Assembly: GCA_963810905.1 (NCBI GenBank) | Contig: CAWEPG010000003.1 | Span: 552,325-616,324, forward strand | DNA from: CAWBAT01 sp963810905 | GTDB taxonomy: Bacteria; Acidobacteriota; Terriglobia; Versatilivoradales; Versatilivoraceae | Direction of reading: 5' to 3' | DNA: 64,000 nt | Part shown: piece by piece, positions 36,721 through 45,844 of the stretch | How the letters are laid out: each line of letters opens with the position of its first letter | Position numbering within the stretch: position 1 is the first letter of the stretch | Position numbers and translations under genes: made by a program | The notes under the pieces: generated by a model | What the model was told of the DNA's origin: nothing | The model's database searches: none | The model's input: only the letters and a program-made list of their open reading frames with translations

Positions 36721-37466
36721 GCGAGGCAGTGTAGCGAGCTGCCCGCTGCCGCGACCACGTGCAGCGGGCGGCCGCTCCCGCGGTGCAGGCGGCCGGCGTC
36801 GCGGGCGGCGCGTCGTCGCCGGCCGGCGGCGGAGTCGTCGCGGCGCGGCGTCGGGCTCTGCAGCGCCGGCGCTCGGAGCCCGGCGGCAGGAGGAGCCGGG
36901 GCCGGCGCAGCGGGAGCCGCAGGAGCAGCCGGAGCAGCGGGAGCGGCCGGGCCGCGGCCGCCGCGGGAGCGGCGTCGTCGCCCTTGTCCGGTCGCCGACT
37001 TCGCCGCGGCAGCCGCGCTGCCGGCGGCCGCCTTCATCTCGTTGCCCATGTCCGCGATCGAATGAGCCGATCTCCTTCATGTTCATGAAGGCGCCGACCG
37101 CGACGCAGATCGCGAGCAGCCAGGCCGAGCCACGCCCAGAATCGTCCGACGGACTCGTTGCTGAATCGCCAGGAACTTGAGATGAACCTGATGACCGTGA
37201 AGACGCGAGCAGGATCGCGAGCGCCGCCGTCACCATCGCCGGGGTCAGCGCCGATCTCGATCTTCATCTCGGCGAGGCGCAGGCCCTCCCAGACGATGAT
37301 CGCGATCGCGAGCAGCCCGGCGAGGACACCCCAGCCGTGCCACATGCTCACGCCGCGAGCCGATGCCCGAAATCGACTCGTGCCAGTTGAAGATCGAGAC
37401 GATCAGAAAGGCGATCGAGCCGCCGAGCACGAGCTTGATGCCGTGGGTGAGCTTCGAGATGTCCAT
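36657..37466 (-). CDS. Membrane protein with Ala/Pro-rich C-terminal tail (frameshifted)
   Basis: ATG 37466 starts MDISKLTHGIKLVLGGSIAF, then a first span (AFLIVSIFNW), a second (WGVLAGLLAIAIIVWEGLRLA), a third (PAMVTAALAILLA) and a fourth (FWAWLGLALAICVAVGAFM) in successive frames. The tail is basic then strongly Ala/Pro-rich (APAAPAAPAAPAAPAPAPPA). Frame changes lie near 37365, 37220, 37125 and 37055. No stop is found before the pdxS start, so the end at 36657 is tentative. Its role is unknown. Confidence 0.5.
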
Positions 37467-37603
37467 TTTGCGAGCTTTCCTTTCGACGAGGTGCGGGAAG
37501 ACCCTCGCAATTATCGTTGCGATATGAGACAGATACAACTGGTTCGGCGCGACTCCTCTCCCCACAGGTGGGAAACTGCCTGCCCCCCGGGGTTGCGCCG
37601 TGC

Positions 37604-37635
37604 GGGCGGGGGGCCCGCTCGCGGGCTCCCCGCCC
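37604..37635. terminator. Very strong 15-bp GC hairpin
   Basis: Arms 37604-37618 and 37621-37635 pair with one mismatch around a 2-base centre. It lies in the 240-bp divergent gap between the membrane protein (starting at 37466 on minus) and the small plus-strand gene at 37706. Function unclear; a stable DNA or RNA structure rather than a classical terminator. Confidence 0.35.
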
Positions 37636-37705
37636 TCCCCGCCTCCGCGCTCGCACCGGCGCCGTCGGCGCTCAATTCGCGCGCCGTGGTGCCGATACGA
37701 CTGCG

Positions 37706-37933
37706 ATGGGCGCGACGATCGACGACCGGCTGCTCGAGCGCTGGCAGACGAGCCGCCGCCACCAGGACGAGGCGCGCCGGTTTCTCGCCCGACAGCGGTT
37801 CTCCGACCCGCGCGGCGAGCGCCGTGCGCTCGACGAGATCGTCGGCACGATCGCCGACCTCGAGCAGACGCTCCGTCGTCGCGCGGCGCGCCGCCAGGTG
37901 CCGCCGAACCCGCCCGGCCCCATCTCCGCTTGA
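37706..37933 (+). CDS. Small charged helical protein
   Basis: 75 residues from ATG 37706, rich in Arg and Glu and predicted all-helical (DDRLLERWQTSRRHQDEARR; ERRALDEIVGTIADLEQTLR), with a Pro-rich end. No motif is recognised. Coding bias and a perfect convergent terminator 8 bp after its stop support a real gene. Confidence 0.45.
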   Translation: MGATIDDRLLERWQTSRRHQDEARRFLARQRFSDPRGERRALDEIVGTIADLEQTLRRRAARRQVPPNPPGPISA

Positions 37934-37941
37934 GCAGGACG

Positions 37942-37969
37942 CCGATGGCCCGCTTCCGCGGGCCATCGG
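37942..37969. terminator. Perfect 12-bp convergent hairpin
   Basis: CCGATGGCCCGC (37942-37953) and GCGGGCCATCGG (37958-37969) with a TTCC loop. It stands between the ends of the plus-strand gene at 37706 and the minus-strand fragment at 37994, as expected for a bidirectional terminator. Confidence 0.55.
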
Positions 37970-37993
37970 TGATTCGAACGTCTACCGTTCGGT

Positions 37994-38225
37994 TCAGCCG
38001 CGAGGGAATCGAGTTGGACAGCTGCCCACCGCCGACCGCGGGATGAGCCTGGTCGTGCGGCACCGCGATCGTCGCCGTGCCGGTGCACGTTCCACCGGCG
38101 CCGTCCGTGCCGGTGAAGTTGACGCAGTACACCCGCCCGTTCCCGGTGCCGGGACGCTCGGCACGCACCTGGAAGCTGTTCGCTCCGAGGATGACGTCCA
38201 GCGACCTCGGGTCGCCGCGATCGGC
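37994..38225 (-). CDS. C-terminal fragment of a secreted HYR/Ig-like domain protein
   Basis: About 75 residues with the end pattern of HYR-type beta-sandwich domains: FQVRAERPGTGNGRVYCVNF, then DGAGGTCTGTATIAVPHDQ. Such domains are repeated at the ends of large secreted adhesion proteins. The N-terminal remainder is absent or separated by a stop from the frame upstream (38226). It may be the tail of the beta-propeller-like frame just upstream if that stop is a sequence error. Confidence 0.45.
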
Positions 38226-38740
38226 TCAGCGAAACCCCGCCAGCAGCCGGGCGGTGGGAGTGAAAACGATCCGGCCCGTGGCAGGGGTGCCCGCGACGTT
38301 GAAATCGTAGAAGAGCCTGGTTTCGCTCAGCCGCGGGCTGATCAGGACCGGTGCGGTGGGCTGCGTCGGGAGCTCGGCCGGCAGCCGGATCGTGGTCTGC
38401 TTTCCGTCGCTAGGCGGACGGCCACGAGGCGGTGCGAGCCGCTCAGGACTGCGAGCCTCGAGCTCGCGCCGACGAGCTCGAGCCGAGCCGCGGTGCCGAG
38501 CGGAATGGTGCCGGTCAGCGTTCCGGTCGTCGGGTCGTACAGCGCAAGCGCACTACGCCGCTCGATCACCAGACGGCCGGGACTCAGCGCCACCACACGG
38601 GGCGGACCACCGGTCGCCGAGGGCGGGACGGTTGCCAGGAGGCCGCCGGTCGTCGAGAGGACGGTGATCGTCCCCGATCCGCGTGGGCGGCCAGACGACG
38701 TGAAGGTGGGGGTGCCACGACGTCTCGGCTGTTCAGGCGC
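38226..38740 (-). CDS. Beta-propeller-like secreted protein, fragment
   Basis: About 165 residues of repeated beta-strand blade pattern (RVVALSPGRLVIERRSALAL, YDPTTGTLTGTIPLG, RLAVLSGSHRLVAVRLAT) followed by ETRLFYDFNVAGTPATGRIV and a stop. A frame change near 38420. No start codon, signal peptide or further blades are found upstream, where a tRNA fragment and the integrated islet lie, so it is probably the 3' end of a gene cut by insertion or deletion. Confidence 0.45.
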
Positions 38741-38766
38741 AGCCGACGTCCGGCTTGCAGGGGACT

Positions 38767-38782
38767 CGCCTGGACTCGAACC
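38767..38782 (-). repeat. 16-bp extra copy of the tRNA T-arm segment
   Basis: CGCCTGGACTCGAACC here matches the start of the 38-bp repeats at 38906 and 41193. Flanking bases do not form a tRNA. It may be the scar of an earlier integration or recombination. Confidence 0.4.
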
Positions 38783-38899
38783 CGGAGGGTCAGGGGCAAC
38801 CGCTGCTTCTCCGTCTTCAGGGAGCTTCGCGCGGCAGCAACTCGGGCGAGCGAGTTGCCGAACTTCGACCGCCAGGCCGAAGTCCGCTTGCAAACAATG

Positions 38900-38943
38900 T
38901 GGGCCCGCCTGGACTCGAACCAGGGACCTACCGATTATGAGTC
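38900..38943 (-). tRNA. 3' part of tRNA(CAT), detached
   Basis: On the minus strand this reads from the anticodon loop (CTCATAA) through the variable region and T-arm (CCTGGTTCGAGTCCAGG) to the acceptor strand CGGGCCC plus A at 38900. That acceptor pairs perfectly with GGGCCCG at the 5' end of the tRNA at 41260, not with anything local. It is the original 3' end of that gene, moved 2.25 kb away. Confidence 0.75.
38906..38943. repeat. Left attachment repeat (38 bp, tRNA-derived)
   Basis: The 38-bp sequence beginning CGCCTGGACTCGAACCAGGG and ending TTATGAGTC is identical to 41193-41230 in the same orientation. The two bound a 2249-bp islet. It covers the tRNA anticodon to T-arm, a usual attB position for tyrosine integrases. 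Confidence 0.75.
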
Positions 38944-39131
38944 TCGCCGGAGCGCTTCGGCGGGATTCGGTAGGACTGGGCGGCGGCTGGAAACAGCGCG
39001 ATGGGACACTGTCCGGCCCGTGTCGTGTTCGGTGTGTCTCGGTGGCTCTTGTGTCCCAATTGTGGCCCCATCGAACGTGTCGTGTCTGGAGTCACGCCTT
39101 GCCCTCTCCTCGCGACGGAGAGACTCAGTGG

Positions 39132-40157
39132 GTGAGGAAGCCGAACGGCGATCGACACTCTTTGCGAACGCACGGAAACAGAGTCGGAGCATTGGTCGCG
39201 GCCTTCGGGTCTGTGGCGCTTGTGGTAGCTGCTGGCGTCTACGTCTCGGGCGTGTTCTGGGCGGCGTCATCTTCCACTTCGCTGGGCTACGACCTACAAC
39301 GAATCGCGTTGCAGGCATCGGATGCAATCGTTCACGGGAGGCCGGTGTACGGCGGCGGCTTCAACTACGTCTACCCGCCGTTCTATGCGGAGCTTGTGTT
39401 GCCCCTGCTTGCGATTCCCGCAAGCGTCTTGTCGTGGATCGCCGCTATCGCCTCGCTGGCGATGATTCTTTCGGCTCTCGTGCTGGTCGGTGTGCGCGAT
39501 GTGAGAAGAGCGCTGGCGCTAGCGGCACTGTCCGAGACCGAGGCGATGGGCGCACAGGTTGCGAATGCGTCGTCGTTCGTGTGCCATCTTGTCGCCCTCA
39601 CGTGGCGCTGGCGGGGATACCGAGGAGAGGTCGCGTTGGCGATCGCGATAGCGGTGAAGCTGTACGTCTGGCCGCTCGAACTCTGGTTGGCCGTACGCCA
39701 GGGACGCGGAGTTTTCTTCGGTCGGTGACCTTGGCTGCAGCGCTCATCCTCGGCTCGTGGGCTTTGATCGGGTTCCAAGGGTTATCGGGGTTTTCCTGCC
39801 TTGGCTCGCAGGAATGCGAGCGTCGCTGGTCCAGAGACATTCGCGCTCTCGACGGCGTTCAGATTCGGCTGGCTGGTTGCAGCGGCTGCGACGATCCTTG
39901 CGCTCTGGTTAGGTTGGCGTCGCGCCCGCGTTGGCGACGAGGTTGGGCGTTCCGCGTACGCGATAGGCGCGTCGCTCTCGGCGACCCCGATCCTGTGGGG
40001 CTACTACTTTCCGATCGTGCTGGTCGCCCTGGCGCTACGCCGCCCGGGGGTGCTCGATCGCGTGGGGCCTTCCTCTGCTGCTTTGGCTAAAACCTCACTA
40101 CCTCGGCGTGGCAGCCTTGGGACAAGCCAACCGTCTGGCTGCTATTCGGCGCCTTGA
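39132..40157 (+). CDS. Polytopic glycosyltransferase-like protein, GT87/DUF2029 type (frameshifted)
   Basis: From GTG 39132, about 340 residues with 8 or more hydrophobic segments (VGALVAAFGSVALVVAAGVY; ELVLPLLAIPASVLSWIAAI). The early loop YDLQRIALQASDAIVHGRPV with GGGFNYVYPPFYA matches the GT87/DUF2029 pattern, in which the Y-P-P-F motif follows span 1. VALAIAIAVKLYVWPLELWL is also typical. These enzymes use polyprenyl-phosphate sugars, as in mycobacterial mannosyltransferases. Frame changes near 39725 and 39800. Lower GC than neighbours; lies inside the islet. Confidence 0.65.
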
Positions 40158-40225
40158 TCGTATGGCTGGGAGAAGGGTGGACCGTCACGCCCTTCTCTCA
40201 GACATCGCGGTGCGGCATCTGACCC

Positions 40226-40385
40226 TACCGCGCCGCCGCCACAACCTCCTCGTCTTGGCGTGAGCCGTCGGTCCGCCTGATCTCCGCCCTGGCCGAGTCG
40301 ATTGAGTCGAGCACGACGGGCATCGGCAGATCGTCGTCTAGCAAATGGACGTACGCCTGGTGCTGGCGGGGTCGAACCGCTAAGG
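40226..40385 (-). pseudogene. C-terminal relic of a tyrosine recombinase
   Basis: On the minus strand, RFDPAST in one frame is followed in another by QAYVHLLDDDLPMPVVLD and a tail ending AAAR before TAG 40226-40228. The pattern of box II plus Y-V-H-L-L-(D/E)-D-D-L-P is the usual ending of phage and island integrases, with the nucleophile tyrosine in AYVHLL. Nothing of the remaining catalytic domain is found upstream. A relic in a tRNA-bounded islet fits a decayed integrative element. Confidence 0.5.
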
Positions 40386-41006
40386 CGTTGTTTGAGGACC
40401 TGAGGAGGGTGACCCACTTTCCAGCCAGCCATACCTCTCCCCACCGTCTGTCTTGGAGTACATGGCCGAAAGGCCGATATCGACGGATTGGTATCGCCCC
40501 CGGTGCGCAGCCAGCATCATCCTTCGCAGGTCGCTTTTAAACTCGGGTTTGTTCCACGGCGTCAATGGGACGCTCATGGTTAGCTCGCCCCTCGGGCGGT
40601 TCACCTGTGAGCAGTTTGTGGCCGTCGGAGGCGAGTTCACGAGCATCAGCGAGTTGAGCGACGAGATGCGGGTTACTTGCAGTCGACCCTTCCGGCTGCT
40701 CTCGAAAATGAGACGCGGGCGCGGCGAGCGAGACATGAACGGCACTAGTTCGTCCACAGCGAGTCGGGACCGGAGCGCAAGCGTTGGGCCGTACTCGGCC
40801 CACTTCGCCGTCGGCAGGAAAGTCTTTGGATCGTCGACGGTTCCCGGCCACTGTCCGAAGCGAGCGATGCCGTCGAGATGAAAACAGATTGTGCGCAACT
40901 CTTCGGCAACGAGTCGCTTCGCCTGGCGGACCTCCGCGTTCTCGCGCCGCCGCTGCCGCTGGAAGTAGAGGTCTGAGCCGCCGGTCACGAGGCCACCGAC
41001 GAGCAC
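40380..41006 (-). CDS. Membrane-anchored hypothetical protein
   Basis: About 208 residues. An N-terminal hydrophobic stretch continues upstream of GTG 41006 in the same frame (AVVVGLFSLGGVLVGGLVTG) and is closed by a TGA, so the true start may be slightly further upstream with a sequence error. A basic coiled helix (LYFQRQRRRENAEVRQAKRL) and a cytoplasmic domain follow. This shape occurs often in actinobacterial mobile regions; no function is known. Codon use differs from core genes. Confidence 0.55.
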   Translation of the reverse strand: MLVGGLVTGGSDLYFQRQRRRENAEVRQAKRLVAEELRTICFHLDGIARFGQWPGTVDDPKTFLPTAKWAEYGPTLALRSRLAVDELVPFMSRSPRPRLIFESSRKGRLQVTRISSLNSLMLVNSPPTATNCSQVNRPRGELTMSVPLTPWNKPEFKSDLRRMMLAAHRGRYQSVDIGLSAMYSKTDGGERYGWLESGSPSSGPQTTP

Positions 41007-41186
41007 TCCGCCGAGGCTGAAGAGACCTACGACAACAGCCTGGCTGGCGGCGCAGAACCATCAGGCCTCGAACGGTACGTCGCCGCCTCGGACGTGCCAT
41101 TTGCAGCGCCTCTGTGGCCTTCTGTGGCCCCCAGCGCGGCCCCCGAACGCCGAAACGTCCTCGAGCGGCCGAAACGGCTTGGCTAC

Positions 41187-41260
41187 TAATGGCGCCTGGA
41201 CTCGAACCAGGGACCTACCGATTATGAGTCGGCTGCTCTAACCAGCTGAGCTACGGGCCC
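41187..41260 (-). tRNA. tRNA with CAT anticodon (Met/Ile2), 3' end replaced
   Basis: Minus-strand sequence reads GGGCCCG, TA, D-arm GCTCAGCTGGTTAGAGC, anticodon arm with loop CTCATAA (CAT), variable region, and T-arm CCTGGTTCGAGTCCAGG. The 3' acceptor strand should be CGGGCCC but is CGCCATT, so only two of seven acceptor pairs form. The correct strand lies at 38900-38907. The gene is therefore interrupted by the islet and is probably non-functional unless another copy exists. Confidence 0.75.
41193..41230. repeat. Right attachment repeat (38 bp, tRNA-derived)
   Basis: Identical to 38906-38943. Identity ends at base 41231 (G against T at 38944) and, on the other side, at 41192 (G against C at 38905). 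Confidence 0.75.
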
Positions 41261-41372
41261 GCCGACGACGAGCCTAACGGGTTCAGCCCTCCCGCTGCCG
41301 CGTCACGCGGACTGTCACAATGCCGTGCACAAGCGCGGCCCTGGTCGCGGACACGACGGAAGGGATGCGACC

Positions 41373-41826
41373 GTGAAGACGTTCCAGCGTGAGGTGCAGC
41401 TGCGCACGGCGGGTGGGCTCACGGTGACCGACATCACGGACGAGGTGCGCGACGCCGTCCGCGAGAGCGGGATCCAGGCCGGCATCTGCTGCGTCTACTC
41501 GCCCCACACGACCTGCTCGGTGCGCATCAACGAGTGGGAGCGCGGGTTCCTCGAGGACTTCGCCGTGATGCTGAAGCGGCTCGTGCCGACGGAGCACTAC
41601 TACGCCCACGACGACTGGGATCGCCGCACCGAGAACGTGAGCGACGGAGGACCAGGAGTTCGGCAACGGCCACTCGCACTGCATGTCGATGCTGCTCGGC
41701 CCCGCCGGCGAGTCGGTGCCGGTGCGCGAGGGCGAGCTCTGCCTCGGCACGTGGCAGCGCATCCTCTTCCTCGAGCTCGACCGCGAGCGCGACCGCCGCT
41801 GGCTCGTGCAGGTCGTCGGCGTCTGA
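41373..41826 (+). CDS. yjbQ: YjbQ/UPF0047 family protein (frameshifted)
   Basis: About 150 residues from GTG 41373. Family landmarks: QLRTAGGLTVTDITDEVRDA, the strongly conserved VYSPHTTCSVRINE, HDDWDRRTEN, GHSHCMSMLLGP and GTWQRILFLELDRERDR near the end. One frame change near 41645. Some members have weak thiamine-phosphate synthase activity, but the physiological role is not settled. It stands alone after the tRNA. Confidence 0.85.
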
Positions 41827-41904
41827 GCGGTTCGCCGCGATCGAAAGAGCGTACCTCGCAGGCAACCCTCACGCCCCCTCCTGACCAGTGCACTTGCGTC
41901 ATCG

Positions 41905-42145
41905 CGCCGCTTCGCGGGATCCTGAAGCCGGGAACCGACGGTTCACCCGTGACCCGTCCCTCGTGCCCGAGAAGCGCAGGTGTTCACTCCGTGCGGACCG
42001 GACCTCTTACTCGGGCGTCCACGTCGCCGACGCCCGGCGACCCGCGGGACAAGTGCCACTCCTCGGTCCGCAGCCGACATCGGCGCTTCCGAACGCTACG
42101 GCTCGCGGGCGAGCCCGTTCAGGATCTCGCGAGGCGCAGCAGCAG
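41905..42145. repeat. Dispersed intergenic repeat, copies 3 and 4
   Basis: CGCTTCGCGGGATCCTGAAG with the following GGGAACC-GACGGTTCACC (about 41910-41952) matches, in reverse complement, the copy near 26066. A shorter opposite-orientation copy (GTTCAGGATCTCGCGAGGCG) lies at about 42117-42136. The whole gap 41827-42205 lies between convergent genes; apart from these I see nothing in it. Confidence 0.5.
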
Positions 42146-42205
42146 ACACGACGCCGGAGTGAGCCGCGCAAGGACACGATACGCTCCTCCGATCGTGCCT
42201 GCGCG

Positions 42206-42983
42206 CTACTCCGGCGTCACGTAGGCGGCGGTCAGCCCGCCGTCGACGAGGAACGACGTCCCGTTCACGTAGGAGGACTCGTCGCTCGCGAGGAACAGCG
42301 CGCCGTTGACGACCTCGCGCGGCTTCGCGAGCCGGCCCATCGGCCAGTGGATCCGCCGCCGCTCGAGCGCCGCGGGGTCGTCGCCGAAGATGCGCAGCAG
42401 GAGCGGCGTCTCGACCGGGCCCGGGCAGAGCGAGTTGACGCGGATGCCCTGCCGCGCGAACTGCACCGCGAGCTCGCGGCTCATCGAGAGCACGGCGCCC
42501 TTCGAGGCGCTGTAGGAGATCTGCGACGTCGCCGCGCCGAGGATCGCCACGAACGACGCGACGTTGATCACCGAGCCGCCGCCGCGCTCGAGCAGGTACG
42601 GGATCCCGTGCTTGCAGCAGAGGTAGACGCCCTTCGTGTTCACGTCCTGGACGCGATCCCAGGCGTCTGCCTCGGTGACGAGGATCGAGTCGTCGTCGGC
42701 CGGCGAGATGCCCGCGTTGTTGTAGAGGACGTCGATGCCGCCGAATCGCTCGGCCGTCGCGGCGTACATCGCCTTCACGTCGTCCTCGCTCGCGACGTTG
42801 GCGCGCACGGCGAACGCCGAGCCCTCGGGGCAGAGCGCGACGGTCTCCTCGGCGAGCGCGAGGTCGACGTCGGCGACGCACACCTTCGCGCCCTCTCCCG
42901 TGAACACGATCGCGCCCTCGCGGCCCATTCCGCCGCCGGCGCCGGTGATCACGCAGACCTTGCCCTCGAGCCTTCCCGCCATG
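42206..42983 (-). CDS. Short-chain dehydrogenase/reductase
   Basis: Intact 258-residue classical SDR. Cofactor motif VITGAGGGMGREGA, NNAG (LYNNAGISP), catalytic Ser in INVASFVAIL and Tyr/Lys in ISYSASKGAVLS, and the C-terminal VNGTSFLVDGG. Asp after the second strand (CVADVDLA) favours NAD. It begins 5 bp after the aldehyde dehydrogenase stop, so the two form one operon, suggesting successive oxidation of an alcohol to an acid. Substrate not assignable. Confidence 0.9.
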
Positions 42984-42987
42984 ATCG

Positions 42988-44342
42988 TCAGCCTTCCGTC
43001 GAGATGAACACGTTCTTGAGGTCGGTGTAGCCGTCGAGCGCCGCCATGCCGAGCTCGCGGCCGAAGCCCGATTGCTTCATGCCGCCGAACGGCGTGTGGA
43101 CGCGCACGGAGCTGTTCGAGTTGACCGAGAGGACGCCGGCCGAGACGCCGCGCGCGACGCGGAGCGCGCGGGCGCCGTCGCGCGTCCAGATCGAGCCGGA
43201 GAGGCCGTACGGCGTGTCGTTCGCGATCCGGATCGCGTCGGCCTCGTCGGCGAACGGGATCACCGCGGCAACCGGGCCGAACACCTCCTCGCGCGCGACG
43301 CGGTCGTCGTTCGTCGCCTCGACGAGCGTGCACGGGAACCAGAAGCCCGGCCCGTCGGGCGCATCGCCGCGGAACAGCGGCTCGCCCTCGACGAACGAGG
43401 CGACGGTGGCGCGGTGGTCGGCCGAGATCAGCGGCCCCATCTCGGTCGCCTCGTCGGCCGGATCGCCGACCTTGACGCCGCGGGTCGCCTCGACGAGCAG
43501 CTCGAGGAAGCGGTCGTACGCCGAGCGCTCGACGAGGATCCGTGAGCGGGCGCAGCAGTCCTGGCCGGCGTTGTCGAAGACCGAGTACGGCGCGGACGCG
43601 GCCGCCTTCTCGAGATCGGCGTCGGCGAAGACGACGTTCGCGGACTTGCCGCCGAGCTCGAGCGTGACGCGCTTGATCGTCGCGGCGGCGCCCTGCATCA
43701 CGCGCTGGCCCGACCTCGGTCGAGCCCGTGAAGCCGATCTTCGCCACGTCCGGATGCTCGACGAGCCGCTGGCCGACGACCGAGCCCTTGCCGACGACGA
43801 CGTTGAGGACGCCCTCGGGGATGCCCGCCTCGAGCGCGAGCTCGCCGAGCCGGACCGTCGTCAGCGGCGTCAGCTCGGCCGGCTTGATCACGATCGTGTT
43901 GCCGGTCGCGAGCGCGGGGCCGATCTTCCAGCTCGCGATGTTGAGCGGGAAGTTCCAGGGCGTGATCAGCCCGACGACGCCGAGCGGCTCGCGGAAGGTG
44001 ACGTCGATGCCGCCGGCGACCGGGATCGTCTCGCCGTAGTGCTTGTCGACGGCGCCGGCGTAGAAGTGGAAGCACCTGGGCGACCATCCCGATCTCGCCG
44101 CGCGCGCCCGCGATCGGCTTGCCGGCGTTCGCCGACTCGAGGCGCGAGAGCGCCTCGTGGTGCTCCTCGACGAGCGTCGCGAGCCGGCGCAGCAGGCGGG
44201 CGCGGTCGGCGGGGGCGACGGCGCGCCAGGCGGGGAACGCGGCCTTCGCCCGGGCGACGGCCGCGTCGGTCTCCTCCACACCGGCCTGCTCGAGCTCCGC
44301 GATCGGCTGCTCGGTCGCGGGATTGAGGACGGTGAGCGTCAT
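42988..44342 (-). CDS. Aldehyde dehydrogenase (frameshifted)
   Basis: About 450 residues. MTLTVLNPATEQPIAELEQA start at ATG 44342, then LITPWNFPLNIASWKIGPAL, KPAELTPLTT, FTGSTEVG, VTLELGGKSANVV (general base) and the catalytic site FDNAGQDCCARSR with two adjacent Cys, then EEVFGPVAAV and PFGGMKQSGFGRELG. Frame changes near 44075 and 43715. Similar to betaine-aldehyde or gamma-aminobutyraldehyde dehydrogenases by motif. Operon with the downstream SDR. Confidence 0.9.
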
Positions 44343-44400
44343 CGGCCGTGATTCAACACCATCGCGGAGCCGGCCGCGCCGGTGCCGCGGGGCGCCAGCC

Positions 44401-44416
44401 TCCCCCGTTCGAGGGA
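44401..44416. repeat. Palindrome TCCCCCGTTCGAGGGA, copy 2
   Basis: One mismatch to the 16-mer at 25131 and 49775. It lies in the 98-bp divergent gap, 24 bp before the start of the CAP-domain gene and 58 bp before the aldehyde dehydrogenase start. Confidence 0.5.
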
Positions 44417-44440
44417 GTCGCGAGTCGGCCAGCGACGCCG

Positions 44441-45479
44441 ATGCACGTAGCAGATGAAACGCGCACGATCCTCGTCCTTGCACTGCTGCTCGCCCTCGGC
44501 GGCCTGCTCGCCGGCCAGGCAAGCGCCGCCGACGCCGCTCCGGCGGCGCACGGAGCGCCTGCAGGCGCTCGACCGCGAGATCCTGGCCGGCCTCAACGCG
44601 ACCCGTGTCGCGCACGGCCTGCGGCCGCTCGTCGCTCTCGGGCGAGCTCCAGGACGCCGCCGTCGCCCACTCGCGCTCGATGCTCGAAGGCGGGTTCTTC
44701 GCCCACGACTCACCGGACGGCACGCCGTTCGTCGCGCGCGTCAAGCGCTTCTACAGCCCCGCCGGCTACTCGTCCTGGTCGGCCGGCGAGAACCTGATCT
44801 ACAACACCGCGGCAGCTCGACGCCGAGACGGCGATCCAGGCCTGGCTCGGCTCGCCGGCCCACCGCGAGAACATGCTCGACCCGGGCTGGCGCGAGGTCG
44901 GGATCGGCTCCATGCACGCGCGCCTCCGCCGGGGGCACGTTCGGCGGCGAGCCGACGTGGGTCGATGACGATGGACTTCGGCGTCCGCACCGGCAGCAGC
45001 ACGGCCGAAGCCGCGCAGGCGAAGCCGTCGGCACGCTCTCGCTCAAGAAGGCTGCCAAGGCCAGGTCAAGCTGTCGAAGCAGACCAGGCCGCCAAGGTCG
45101 CGAAGGCGAGCCGCAGCAAGCAGCGCATGCGCTGAAGGTCGAAGCCAAGAAGCCCACCAGGGTGAAGCGGTCCGGAAAGACGAAGACGAAGAAGCCCGCG
45201 AGGCATCACGCGTCGAAGTCGTCGAAGTCGCAGCCGAAGCCGAAGCCGGCCAAGCGGAGATCGATCGCGTGCTCCCCGGTCCGGGCTTCGGCCACAAGAC
45301 ACGACGTGGCGGACGACGATGTCGCAGCTGAGCCGGCCGAGCAGCCGAACACCGGCGACGAGCCGATGCGACCCGGCGCCGGTGTCGGCGACGACCCGGC
45401 GGACGACGCCGCAGCGACCGGTCGATCCACGAGCCCTAGCCAGGAGCCGTCGCTCAGGCCGCTGCGAGCGCGTCGGTAG
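44441..45479 (+). CDS. Secreted CAP (SCP/PR1) domain protein with Lys-rich tail (frameshifted)
   Basis: ATG 44441 gives a signal peptide (RTILVLALLLALGGLLAGQA). The CAP domain follows: ILAGLNATRVAHGLRPL, LQDAAVAHSRSMLEGGFFAH with the first His, SAGENLIYN with Glu, AIQAWLGSPAHRENML with the second His, and VTMDFG near the end. The tail is Lys/Pro/Ala-rich (KPTRVKRSGKTKTKKPARHH). At least four frame changes (near 44555, 44635, 44820 and 44925). The 3' end is uncertain because the tail as read overlaps a convergent gene. A secreted wall-associated protein of unknown activity. Confidence 0.7.
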
Positions 45480-45683
45480 GGCATCGCCTGCGGATCGATC
45501 ACGAGGCTGAAGCCTCGCTCCCACTCGACGACGACACCGTCGGGCGTGATCTCGCGGACGACGCCGCGGTCGCCGGCGCGAAGGCCGGATGCCGGGTCGT
45601 CATGCTCGAGCACGATCGTCGTGCCCGACTCGCACGCCGGCCCGGAGACGAGCAGCGAGGTGGCGTGCGCCGAGGGTGTCCAT
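45454..45683 (-). CDS. Small DUF4314-like protein (frameshifted)
   Basis: About 75 residues from ATG 45683. The core GLRAGDRGVVREITPDGVVV with EWERGFSLVIDP has the SH3-like pattern of DUF4314 (gap-free strands: limit of a value, then a W-(D/E)-x-G-x-S-L). Frame changes near 45655 and 45475. Members occur in phage and plasmid regions as well as chromosomes; no role is known. Confidence 0.45.
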
Positions 45684-45844
45684 GCATCTGATCGTCGGCT
45701 GGACCTCGGCGTGGGCCGCATCCCCCGAAAGAGGCAGGAGCGAGCACCGGTACCGTCGAAGTGCAGGGCGCCGGCGGTCGGGTTCCGAATTCGACGGCTG
45801 AGGACGTCGGCCGCCGGCACCATCCCACTTCCGGAGGCGACAGC

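Larger units (their letters stand above)
38944..41192. mobile_element. Integrated islet in a tRNA(CAT) gene
   Basis: The 2.25 kb between two identical 38-bp tRNA-derived repeats is lower in GC than its surroundings and carries genes unrelated to them: a glycosyltransferase-like membrane protein, a C-terminal integrase relic and a membrane-anchored hypothetical. One repeat belongs to the 5' part of the tRNA, the other to its 3' end, so the element interrupts the gene. No complete integrase remains, so it should be immobile. A deletion derivative of a larger element is the simplest reading; an assembly collapse between two tRNA copies is the alternative. Confidence 0.65.

Noticed and set aside
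38767..38850. A second complete tRNA gene on the minus strand
   Set aside because: Only the T-arm-like 16 bp match; no D-arm, anticodon arm or acceptor pairing can be drawn.
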